In this document: positions 1 to 4,100 of the stretch, in pieces
How the letters are laid out: every line of letters starts with the position of its first letter
Position numbering within the stretch: position 1 is the first letter of the stretch
Assembly (NCBI GenBank): GCA_913064925.1
Contig: CAJYBN010000117.1
Coordinates: 1-8,738, forward strand
Direction of reading: 5' to 3'
From: an uncultured Peptococcaceae bacterium
Lineage (GTDB): Bacteria > Bacillota > Desulfotomaculia > Desulfotomaculales > Desulfallaceae
DNA length: 8,738 bases
Notes under the pieces: model-generated
What the model was told of the DNA's origin: nothing
The model's input: the letters and a program-made list of their open reading frames with translations, nothing else
The model's database searches: none
Translations under genes and position numbers: made by a program

Positions 1-54
1 CGGGAAGGCGGCCGCACCGTGGGCGCCGGGGTCGTTACCGGCATTTACGAGTAA
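1..54 (+). CDS. tuf: Elongation factor Tu, C-terminal end only (partial)
   Basis: Only the last 17 codons and a TAA stop are in the window. They read REGGRTVGAGVVTGIYE, which matches the conserved end of EF-Tu domain 3 (the GGRTVGAGVVT segment is near-universal). The last residues GIYE differ from the more common KIIE-type ending but are within normal variation. EF-Tu delivers aminoacyl-tRNA to the ribosomal A site as a GTP complex in the cytoplasm. The gene ends 28 bases before a strong terminator, so it is the last gene of the upstream unit (probably the str operon), and rpmG downstream has its own promoter. Confidence 0.93.
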   Translation, partial: REGGRTVGAGVVTGIYE

Positions 55-82
55 AACCATCCGGCTTGTTATGCGGCTTACG

Positions 83-120
83 GGTAAGGAATTGGCTGCA
101 CACCAATTCCTTACCTTTTA
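83..120 (+). terminator. Intrinsic terminator of tuf
   Basis: A perfect 13-bp inverted repeat (GGTAAGGAATTGG at 83-95 with its complement at 103-115) encloses a 7-base loop and is followed by TTTTA and more T-rich sequence. This is a classic rho-independent terminator. It lies only 7 bases upstream of the -35 box of the next promoter, so the two transcription units are separated within about 50 bases. Confidence 0.9.
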
Positions 121-126
121 TCTATC

Positions 127-155
127 TTGACACCAATTTTGAATTGTGATAAAGT
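127..155 (+). promoter_or_regulatory. Sigma-A promoter of the rpmG-secE-nusG-rplKAJL unit
   Basis: A perfect -35 box TTGACA (127-132) is followed by a 17-base spacer and a -10 box TAAAGT (150-155; 4 of 6 match TATAAT). The -10 is preceded by TGA, which fits the extended -10 pattern TGn. Transcription would start near 162, about 39 bases before rpmG. The spacer contains a 5-bp inverted repeat, CAATT (134-138) and AATTG (142-146), of unknown meaning. The box quality and the terminator just upstream make this the likely main promoter for the following seven genes. Confidence 0.8.
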
Positions 156-200
156 TTGAAAAGTCGACGTGTCTTTTTTGCTTTTAGGGAGGTGGACCCG

Positions 201-350
201 GTGAGGGTAGGAGTTACTTTGGCTTGCACGCAATGCAAGCGCAGGAACTACACCACGACGAAAAACAAAAAAAACGACCCCAGTCGTATTGAAATGAAAA
301 AGTACTGCAAGTACTGTCAAACGCATACTTTGCATAAGGAAACAAGGTAA
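201..350 (+). CDS. rpmG: 50S ribosomal protein L33 (zinc-binding form)
   Basis: Small protein of the large ribosomal subunit, near the tRNA exit site. The 49-residue product starts MRVGVTLACTQCKRRNY, the usual L33 opening, and ends THTLHKETR. Two CxxC pairs, C9/C12 and C36/C39, form the zinc ribbon, so this is the zinc-dependent form rather than the cysteine-free paralogue many Firmicutes use in zinc starvation. The start is GTG at 201, set by the ribosome binding site AGGGAGGTGG (186-195) 8 bases upstream. An in-frame TTG at 156 would add 15 residues absent from the family and lies at or before the expected transcription start, so it is rejected. It is the first gene of its unit, 24 bases before secE, an order common in bacteria. 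Confidence 0.96.
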   Translation: MRVGVTLACTQCKRRNYTTTKNKKNDPSRIEMKKYCKYCQTHTLHKETR

Positions 351-373
351 TGCGGGTTTAAGGATGTGGCATA

Positions 374-676
374 ATGGCCGTAACGACAAAGAAACAGAAA
401 AAAGAAAGGGATAAAGGTTCCAGCAAGGAAGTGGCCAAAAAGAACAGCCGCAAAGAAGTGGTTAAAAAGGCCGCCCCCGCCAAACCCAGCCGGATTGAAC
501 AAGCCAGGACATTTTTCCGCGGGGTGGTTAACGAGCTGAAAAAAGTGCACTGGCCCACCCGCAGGGAAACCGCCATATACACCACGGTGGTAGTGGTGTC
601 CGTAGCTTTTGTGGCCATACTGATCTGGATTTTCGATATCGTTCTGGGTTCGGTCATGAGCGTTTTTATAAAATAA
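374..676 (+). CDS. secE: Preprotein translocase subunit SecE
   Basis: SecE clamps the SecY channel in the inner membrane and is essential for Sec-dependent export. The 100-residue product has a lysine-rich, low-complexity N-terminal region (about residues 1-40). The conserved amphipathic cytoplasmic helix with the signature VVNELKKVHWPTRRE follows at about 51-65, then a single membrane span at about 68-92. This is the one-span form usual outside enterobacteria, but it is longer than compact Firmicutes versions (about 60-75 residues) because of the charged N-terminal extension. The ATG at 374 follows AAGGATGTG at 360-368, one mismatch from the ideal ribosome binding site. The stop codon lies inside a tandem duplication (see the repeat at 671-690). 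The pairing of secE with nusG is one of the most conserved in bacteria. Confidence 0.96.
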   Translation: MAVTTKKQKKERDKGSSKEVAKKNSRKEVVKKAAPAKPSRIEQARTFFRGVVNELKKVHWPTRRETAIYTTVVVVSVAFVAILIWIFDIVLGSVMSVFIK

Positions 677-690
677 TCGAAAATAATCGA
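671..690 (+). repeat. 10-base tandem duplication at the secE stop codon
   Basis: The ten bases AAATAATCGA occur twice without a gap (671-680, 681-690). The first copy contains the TAA stop of secE (674-676). The second lies just downstream and abuts the GGGGGTGAGG ribosome binding sequence of nusG. It looks like a simple slippage duplication with no effect on the reading frame. Confidence 0.85.
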
Positions 691-731
691 GGGGGTGAGG
701 GACCTGTATTCACGCCGGGTCCCTTGTATTT
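690..731 (+). promoter_or_regulatory. nusG translation initiation region with a hairpin between ribosome binding site and start codon
   Basis: The only good ribosome binding sequence before nusG is AGGGGGTGA at 690-698 (8 of 9 match AGGAGGTGA), but it lies about 33 bases from the ATG at 732, far beyond normal spacing. Between them is a stem-loop: AGGGACCTG (698-706) pairs with CGGGTCCCT (716-724) through 9 bp, one of them a G-U, around a 9-base loop. If it folds, the effective distance shrinks to about 7-8 bases, the normal spacing. The bases immediately before the ATG (CCTTGTATTT) contain no ribosome binding site. The hairpin could instead act as a weak attenuator, but the following T-tract is poor. 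Confidence 0.6.
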
Positions 732-1259
732 ATGAGCAAGCGCTGGTATGTCATTCATACCTATTCGGGTTACGAAAACAAGGTTAAAGCGAACCTGGAA
801 AAGCGCATTGAGTCCATGAACATGGAAGACAAGATATTCCGCATACTGGTCCCCATGGAAGATGAAATTGAAATCAAAGACGGCAGGAAAAAGGTGACCA
901 AGCGGAAGGTTTTTCCCGGCTATGTGCTGGTGGAAATGATCATGACGGACGATTCATGGTACGTGGTGCGCAATACCCCCGGAGTTACCGGGTTCGTGGG
1001 CAGCGGGTCCAAGCCCATCCCCCTGCGGGATGAGGAGGCCCAGCAGATAATCCGGCAAATGGGTATCGACGAGCCGCGCGCCAAGATCGACTTTAAAGTC
1101 GGCGAGCAAGTCCGGGTTGTTTCCGGGCCCTTTGAAAACTTTGGCGGGGTTATTGACGAAATACTGATTGACAAGGGCAAGGTTAGAGTGTTAATATCCA
1201 TGTTCGGCCGGGAAACCCCGGTGGAGCTGGAATATCACCAGGTGGAAAAAATCAGCTAG
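732..1259 (+). CDS. nusG: Transcription termination/antitermination factor NusG
   Basis: NusG binds RNA polymerase at the clamp helices, modulates pausing and termination, and can couple transcription to other factors through its KOW domain. The 175-residue product has the NGN domain at about residues 3-110, starting RWYVIHTYSGYENKVKANL and including VFPGYVLVEM. A short linker and a C-terminal KOW domain follow (from FKVGEQVRVVSGPFENFGG to the end). Length and domain order match the standard bacterial protein without inserts. The ATG at 732 gives the family's usual N-terminus (MSKRWYVIHTYSGYE). In-frame upstream codons back to a TGA at 696 include no ATG, GTG or TTG, so this start is firm despite the distant ribosome binding site. 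rplK follows after 22 bases. Confidence 0.97.
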   Translation: MSKRWYVIHTYSGYENKVKANLEKRIESMNMEDKIFRILVPMEDEIEIKDGRKKVTKRKVFPGYVLVEMIMTDDSWYVVRNTPGVTGFVGSGSKPIPLRDEEAQQIIRQMGIDEPRAKIDFKVGEQVRVVSGPFENFGGVIDEILIDKGKVRVLISMFGRETPVELEYHQVEKIS

Positions 1260-1281
1260 GCGGCGAAGGAGGTGTGAAAAC

Positions 1282-1707
1282 ATGAGCAAGCGCGTAGCAG
1301 CGGTTATCAAGCTGCAGGTGCCGGCAGGCAAAGCCACTCCCGCACCGCCGGTGGGTCCCGCCCTGGGACAGCACGGGGTCAACATCATGCAGTTTGTGAA
1401 GGAATACAACGAGCGCACCGCCAAGCAGGCGGGGATGATCATTCCCGTCGAGATAACCGTGTACGAGGATAGAAGCTTTACTTTCATCACCAAGACCCCG
1501 CCGGCGGCTGTGCTGCTGAAAAAGGCGGCCGGCCTGGAAACTGCGTCAGGCGAACCCAATAAGAAGAAAGTGGGTAAAGTGACCAGGGAACAGGTGCGGG
1601 AAATCGCCGAGTTGAAAATGCAGGACTTAAACGCGTCGTCCATTGAGGCGGCCATGCGCATGATTGAAGGAACCGCCCGCAGCATGGGCGTGGAAGTGGT
1701 TGGCTGA
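1282..1707 (+). CDS. rplK: 50S ribosomal protein L11
   Basis: L11 binds the GTPase-associated region of 23S rRNA at the base of the L10-L12 stalk. It is needed for RelA-type stringent sensing and is the thiostrepton site. The 141-residue product has the family's standard length. Its N-terminal domain contains the conserved proline segment PAPPVGPALGQHGVNI (about 20-35), where thiostrepton resistance changes map in other bacteria. The prolines are intact here. The C-terminal RNA-binding domain includes KVGKVTREQVREIAELKM and ends in the usual GTARSMGVEVVG. The start is fixed by AAGGAGGTG at 1266-1274, seven bases before the ATG. The gene is co-directional and tightly spaced after nusG, and it pairs with rplA as in nearly all bacteria. 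Confidence 0.98.
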   Translation: MSKRVAAVIKLQVPAGKATPAPPVGPALGQHGVNIMQFVKEYNERTAKQAGMIIPVEITVYEDRSFTFITKTPPAAVLLKKAAGLETASGEPNKKKVGKVTREQVREIAELKMQDLNASSIEAAMRMIEGTARSMGVEVVG

Positions 1708-1710
1708 ATA

Positions 1711-1748
1711 TGTGGGAGGATATGAATCCGCTATTACCACAGGGAGGT
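1711..1748 (+). promoter_or_regulatory. Probable L1-binding mRNA site before rplA
   Basis: The rplK-rplA gap folds into two short helices separated by an asymmetric internal loop. TGTGG (1711-1715) pairs with CCACA (1737-1741), and GGAT (1718-1721) pairs with ATCC (1726-1729). The unpaired bases are GA on one side and GCTATTA on the other. The rplA ribosome binding site GGGAGGT (1742-1748) follows the outer helix directly. Ribosomal protein L1 is known to repress its own operon in many bacteria by binding an mRNA mimic of its 23S site, which has this two-helix, asymmetric-loop shape. The position here would let L1 block its own translation start. Assignment as an L1 site is inference from shape and position. 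Confidence 0.5.
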
Positions 1749-1758
1749 AAGTTGGTTT

Positions 1759-2457
1759 ATGCCCAAACGCGGTAAAAGGTACCAGGAAGCAATTAAACAG
1801 GTGGATCGCACTAAGCAGTACGACCCGGCGGAAGCCATGGAATTGTTGAAAAAGCTGGCCAGCGCCAAATTCGACGAAACGGTGGAAGCAGCCGTCAGGC
1901 TCGGCGTAGACCCCAGGCACGCCGACCAGCAAGTGCGCGGCGCCATGGTGCTGCCGCACGGTACGGGTAAGACCCGCACTGTACTGGTGTTTGCCAAAGG
2001 CGACAAAGCCAAGGAAGCCGAGCAAGCCGGAGCGGATTACGTTGGTGCGGAAGATATGGTGGAAAAGATCCAGAAGGAAGGTTGGCTGGAGTTCGACGCA
2101 GCCATCGCCACCCCCGACATGATGGGGCTCGTAGGCAGGCTGGGGCGCATTCTGGGCCCCCGCGGCTTGATGCCCAACCCCAAAACGGGCACGGTTACCT
2201 TTGATGTGGAGCGGGCCGTGCAGGAGGTTAAGGCCGGTAAAATAGAGTACCGGGTGGATAAGGCCGGCAACATTCACGTGCCCATAGGCAAGGCTTCCTT
2301 TGACGCTCAGAGCTTGGCCGAGAATTTGCGGGCTTTGCTGGAGCAGTTGATCAGGATGAAGCCGGCGGCGGCCAAGGGGCAATACATTCGCAGCGTCACG
2401 GTGTCCACCACTATGGGTCCCGGCATTAAGATCAACCCGCAGAAGGCCGTCGGTTAA
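1759..2457 (+). CDS. rplA: 50S ribosomal protein L1
   Basis: L1 forms the mobile stalk that helps deacylated tRNA leave the E site, and is a translational repressor of its own operon in many bacteria. The 232-residue product begins MPKRGKRYQEAIKQVDRTK and has the normal family length. The family signature is present in the middle, GRLGRILGPRGLMPNPKTG (about residues 129-147), followed by the second half of domain I with GKIEYRVDKAGNIHVPIGK. The C-terminus KPAAAKGQYIRSVTVSTTMGPG is also canonical. The start ATG follows AGGGAGGTAAG at 1741-1751. No truncation or frameshift is visible. A 179-base non-coding stretch with the L10 leader separates it from rplJ. Confidence 0.98.
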   Translation: MPKRGKRYQEAIKQVDRTKQYDPAEAMELLKKLASAKFDETVEAAVRLGVDPRHADQQVRGAMVLPHGTGKTRTVLVFAKGDKAKEAEQAGADYVGAEDMVEKIQKEGWLEFDAAIATPDMMGLVGRLGRILGPRGLMPNPKTGTVTFDVERAVQEVKAGKIEYRVDKAGNIHVPIGKASFDAQSLAENLRALLEQLIRMKPAAAKGQYIRSVTVSTTMGPGIKINPQKAVG

Positions 2458-2490
2458 AGCTTTAAAAGCCAATTGCATAAATGCCGAGCC

Positions 2491-2611
2491 GCAGACAGCA
2501 GGTACCCAACCGGGTTTAATGGCCGTGTGCCGCCAGCCGAGGCCGGGAGGTTAAAGAACCTTAAAGCCGCTGCTTTACGGGCCTCTGGCATGCTGTCTGC
2601 CGGAGGTTTTT
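2491..2611 (+). promoter_or_regulatory. L10 leader: multibranched RNA with mutually exclusive terminator, before rplJ
   Basis: A 10-bp perfect closing stem pairs GCAGACAGCA (2491-2500) with TGCTGTCTGC (2591-2600). Nested inside are a hairpin ACCC/GGGT (2504-2507/2512-2515) and a stem GAGGCC/GGCCTC (2539-2544/2580-2585). The latter encloses two hairpins, AGGTT/AACCT (2548-2552/2557-2561) and TAAAGC/GCTTTA (2562-2567/2572-2577). The 3' strands of the closing and GAGGCC stems overlap the arms of the terminator at 2582-2611, so both folds cannot form together. In Bacillus subtilis and many other bacteria the rplJ leader binds the L10-L12 complex and controls rplJL expression; in Bacillus this works by attenuation. 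The position and design fit that model. Which state L10 stabilises here cannot be read from sequence. Confidence 0.85.
2582..2611 (+). terminator. Attenuator terminator in the rplJ leader
   Basis: CCTCTGGCA (2582-2590) pairs with TGCCGGAGG (2598-2606) through 9 bp, one of them a G-U, around a 7-base loop. TTTTTAT follows at 2607-2613. It meets the criteria for an intrinsic terminator and lies just upstream of the rplJ ribosome binding site. It competes with the larger leader fold for the same bases, as expected of a regulated attenuator rather than an operon end. Confidence 0.8.
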
Positions 2612-2636
2612 ATATTTGCGAAAGGAGGTGTACATA

Positions 2637-3173
2637 TTGCCCATTACCAGGCAGCAAAAGGAACAAATGCTGGAGATGCTCAAAGAAAAAATAAACTCCT
2701 CTCAGCTGGTTGTTTTTGCTAATTACCAGGGGCTCAACGTGGACGCCATGACCAAGCTGCGCCGCAAGATGCGCGAGTCGGGCAGCGAAATCAAGGTGGC
2801 CAAGAATACCATCGCCAAGCTGGCCGCAAAGGAACTGGGCCTGGAAGAGATCAACCCCTACCTGGAAGGCCCCACCGCCTTTGCTTTCGGTTTTGAGGAT
2901 CCGGTGGCGCCGGCTAAGGCGTTGAATAGTTTTGCCAAGGAATACAAGCAGCTGGAAATAAAAGGCGGCATTTTGGAAGGCCGCGTGGTGGACGCCAAGA
3001 AAATCGCCGCCCTGGCCGACCTGCCCACCCGTGAGGTGCTTCTGGCCAAGGTGCTGGGCGGTATGCAGGCGCCCATGTACGGGTTTGCGGGCGCGCTGCA
3101 GGGACTGCTGAGAAATTTGGTTTACGTGCTGGACGCCGTGCGGGAGAAAAAAGCCGGCGAAGCGGCGGGTTAA
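2637..3173 (+). CDS. rplJ: 50S ribosomal protein L10
   Basis: L10 (P0-like) anchors the L12 dimers to 23S rRNA and, as the L10-L12 complex, autoregulates its operon. The 178-residue product begins MPITRQQKEQMLEMLKEKI. Its N-terminal rRNA-binding domain includes SSQLVVFANYQGL and KVAKNTIAKLA. The C-terminal helix that carries L12 dimers follows the segment LLAKVLGGMQAPMYGFAGAL. The start is a TTG at 2637: AAAGGAGGTG (2621-2630) ends at the right distance, 8 bases from the GGAGG core, and the protein then begins as in relatives. A TTG at 2616 would place the ribosome binding site inside the gene and add seven residues, so it is rejected. rplL follows after 105 bases. Confidence 0.97.
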   Translation: MPITRQQKEQMLEMLKEKINSSQLVVFANYQGLNVDAMTKLRRKMRESGSEIKVAKNTIAKLAAKELGLEEINPYLEGPTAFAFGFEDPVAPAKALNSFAKEYKQLEIKGGILEGRVVDAKKIAALADLPTREVLLAKVLGGMQAPMYGFAGALQGLLRNLVYVLDAVREKKAGEAAG

Positions 3174-3196
3174 CCGCCGCCAGCCGCCTGTCCCGG

Positions 3197-3228
3197 GACC
3201 GGCGCGGCAGGCCGGCTGCCCGGTCTTT
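3197..3228 (+). other. GC-rich stem-loop between rplJ and rplL
   Basis: GACCG (3197-3201) pairs with CGGTC (3221-3225), and GGCAG (3206-3210) with CTGCC (3216-3220), with a 4-base bulge on the 5' side and a GCCGG loop. TTT follows. It could act as a weak partial terminator, an RNA-processing site or a 3' stability element between rplJ and rplL. The T-tract is too short to call it a terminator. L12 is needed in several copies per L10, so differential expression at this point would make sense, but that is inference. Confidence 0.5.
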
Positions 3229-3278
3229 AGCAAATAACGATACAATAAATTTTATTTCGCAAGGAGGTTATTATAATA

Positions 3279-3665
3279 ATGTCCAAAGTACAGGAAATAT
3301 TGGAAGCCGTCAAAAGTTTGACGGTATTGGAGCTGGCTGAACTGGTCAAAGCCTTTGAAGATGAATTCGGCGTCAGCGCCGCGGCCCCCGTGGCCACCGT
3401 GGCCGCACCCGCGGCCGGAGCTGCTGCTGCCGCGCCCGCCGAAGAAGAGGAGCAGACCGAATTTGACGTTATCCTTACCGCCGTCGGCGATAAGAAGGTC
3501 AGCGTCATTAAAGTGGTGCGTGAAGCTACCGGCCTGGGCTTGAAGGAGTCCAAGGAACTGGTGGACAATGCTCCCAAGCCCATCAAGGAGAAAATCAGCA
3601 AGGAAGAGGCGGAAGCCCTCAAGGCCAAGCTGGAAGAGGCCGGCGCTTCCGTGGAAATCAAGTAG
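3279..3665 (+). CDS. rplL: 50S ribosomal protein L7/L12
   Basis: L12 is the multi-copy stalk protein that recruits EF-Tu, EF-G and other translational GTPases and stimulates their activity. The 128-residue product has three standard parts. An N-terminal dimerisation and L10-binding helix pair spans about 1-33 (VQEILEAVKSLTVLELAELV). A flexible alanine/proline-rich hinge spans about 34-58. The globular C-terminal domain spans about 61-128, with the factor-binding helix region KVSVIKVVREATGLGLKESK. The start is an ATG preceded by AAGGAGGT at 3261-3268. It is the last gene of the ribosomal unit. The segment after its stop codon holds terminators and an inserted palindromic element rather than the small methyltransferase gene (ybxB) found here in Bacillus. 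Confidence 0.98.
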   Translation: MSKVQEILEAVKSLTVLELAELVKAFEDEFGVSAAAPVATVAAPAAGAAAAAPAEEEEQTEFDVILTAVGDKKVSVIKVVREATGLGLKESKELVDNAPKPIKEKISKEEAEALKAKLEEAGASVEIK

Positions 3666-3682
3666 CCATTGCTTTGACGAAA

Positions 3683-3705
3683 GCCGCTTCCACGCCGGGA
3701 GCGGC
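3683..3705 (+). repeat. First copy of a 23-base terminator hairpin (left flank of the palindromic element)
   Basis: The 23 bases are identical to those at 3956-3978. Each copy is itself a hairpin: GCCGCTTCC pairs with GGGAGCGGC, including one G-U pair, around a 5-base loop ACGCC. This copy keeps the left flank GAAA (3679-3682) but is followed by CAGG instead of a T-tract, so on its own it is an incomplete terminator. See the finding on target-site duplication. Confidence 0.9.
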
Positions 3706-3955
3706 CAGGTTGTTGGCAAGCCATTGCAGGCGCTTCCGTTCCTAGAGCGAACGACGTACGGAGCGCCGGGTAACAACTCTTGGCGCAGCGCAGGAGCGAA
3801 ACCGGGAGGCGCGCGCAGAACGCGCGCGCCAGCCCGAACCGAGACAGGACGTAAGCCTTCGGGCGGCCCGGTTTCGCCCGGAGCGAGCCTTAGAGTTGTC
3901 CGGCGCGCAGTTGGAGTGAGCGAAGGTAACGGAAGCGCTCTTTGTCAACACTTTG
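3706..3955. mobile_element. Putative 250-bp palindromic (MITE-like) insertion in the rplL terminator
   Basis: The stretch is one long imperfect inverted repeat with no open reading frame of its own. Nested complementary arms, from outside in, are 3711-3719/3942-3950 (TGTTGGCAA, one G-U), 3730-3740/3928-3938 (GCGCTTCCGTT, 11 bp), 3763-3769/3900-3906 (GCGCCGG), 3773-3780/3892-3899 (ACAACTCT) and 3796-3806/3867-3877 (GCGAAACCGGG, 11 bp). At the centre are a GGCGCGCGC hairpin (3808-3816/3822-3830) and a CCCGAA/TTCGGG stem (3833-3838/3858-3863). Its ends begin CA and end TG with loosely matching terminal inverted repeats. Identical 23-base copies of the terminator hairpin flank it. No transposase is present, so it would be non-autonomous, or a structured RNA repeat. 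Its family is not recognised. Confidence 0.6.
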
Positions 3956-3987
3956 GCCGCTTCCACGCCGGGAGCGGCTTTCCTTGT
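3956..3987 (+). terminator. Second 23-base hairpin copy with T-tract: functional rplL terminator
   Basis: The second exact copy of the hairpin (3956-3978; 9 bp, 5-base loop) is followed by TTTCCTTGT, so this copy can act as the intrinsic terminator of the rpmG-rplL unit. The T-tract is interrupted by CC, which makes it moderate in strength. Joining the left flank of copy 1 to the right flank of copy 2 would extend the stem from 9 to 13 bp, which is why this looks like the right half of a once-intact terminator. Confidence 0.7.
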
Positions 3988-3989
3988 CT

Positions 3990-4052
3990 GAAACGGCGGC
4001 GAAGCACTAGGGCCGCTTTCCTGCTGCGTATCCCCGCCCTGGACCGGCGGGG
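3990..4052 (+). other. Two further hairpins between the rplL terminator and the rpoB promoter
   Basis: GCGGC (3996-4000) pairs with GCCGC (4012-4016), with flanking GAAA and TTTC (3990-3993/4017-4020) able to extend the stem across a 2-base bulge. It may be a weak backup terminator. A second stem, CCCCGCC (4032-4038) with GGCGGGG (4046-4052), is a perfect 7 bp with a 7-base loop but no T-tract, and lies 13 bases before the -35 box of the rpoB promoter. Its role is unknown. Confidence 0.5.
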
Positions 4053-4065
4053 CCCGGAAAATTGC

Positions 4066-4094
4066 TTGACATAATAATTCCTTCATGGTATAAT
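4066..4094 (+). promoter_or_regulatory. Fully consensus sigma-A promoter of rpoBC
   Basis: TTGACA (4066-4071), a 17-base spacer and TATAAT (4089-4094) match the sigma-A consensus at every position. The -10 box is preceded by TGG, the extended -10 TGn motif. The predicted transcription start is near 4101, about 190 bases before rpoB. Transcription of the polymerase genes is therefore set independently of the ribosomal protein genes upstream. Confidence 0.92.
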
Positions 4095-4100
4095 CCAAGA

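Noticed and set aside
156..200. N-terminal extension of L33 from a TTG at 156
   Set aside because: It begins at or before the predicted transcription start, lacks a ribosome binding site, and adds residues unknown in L33. The GTG at 201 has an ideal site.
1627..2478. 283-codon open frame on the - strand opposite rplA
   Set aside because: It is a mirror of rplA codon bias in GC-rich DNA. rplA is unmistakable on the + strand, and the minus-strand product resembles no known protein. The same reasoning removes the other minus-strand frames opposite rplJ, rplL, rpoB and rpoC.
2473..2694. 73-codon open frame over the rplJ leader
   Set aside because: It lies across the L10 leader structures and the rplJ start with no ribosome binding site, and its start is a TTG with no support.
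3241..3246. Possible rplL promoter with -10-like TACAAT
   Set aside because: The bases 17 upstream (GCCCGG) bear no resemblance to a -35 box, so it is not supported.
3706..3955. tRNA, CRISPR or group II intron within the rplL-rpoB gap
   Set aside because: There is no cloverleaf or TTCGA-type T-loop, no regularly spaced repeats (only two hairpin copies) and no reverse transcriptase frame. The pattern is a single nested palindrome.
3568..4074. 168-codon open frame on the + strand across the rplL end and the palindromic element
   Set aside because: It overlaps rplL out of frame, has no ribosome binding site, is rich in Arg/Pro/Gly as expected from GC-rich palindromic DNA, and resembles no family I know.
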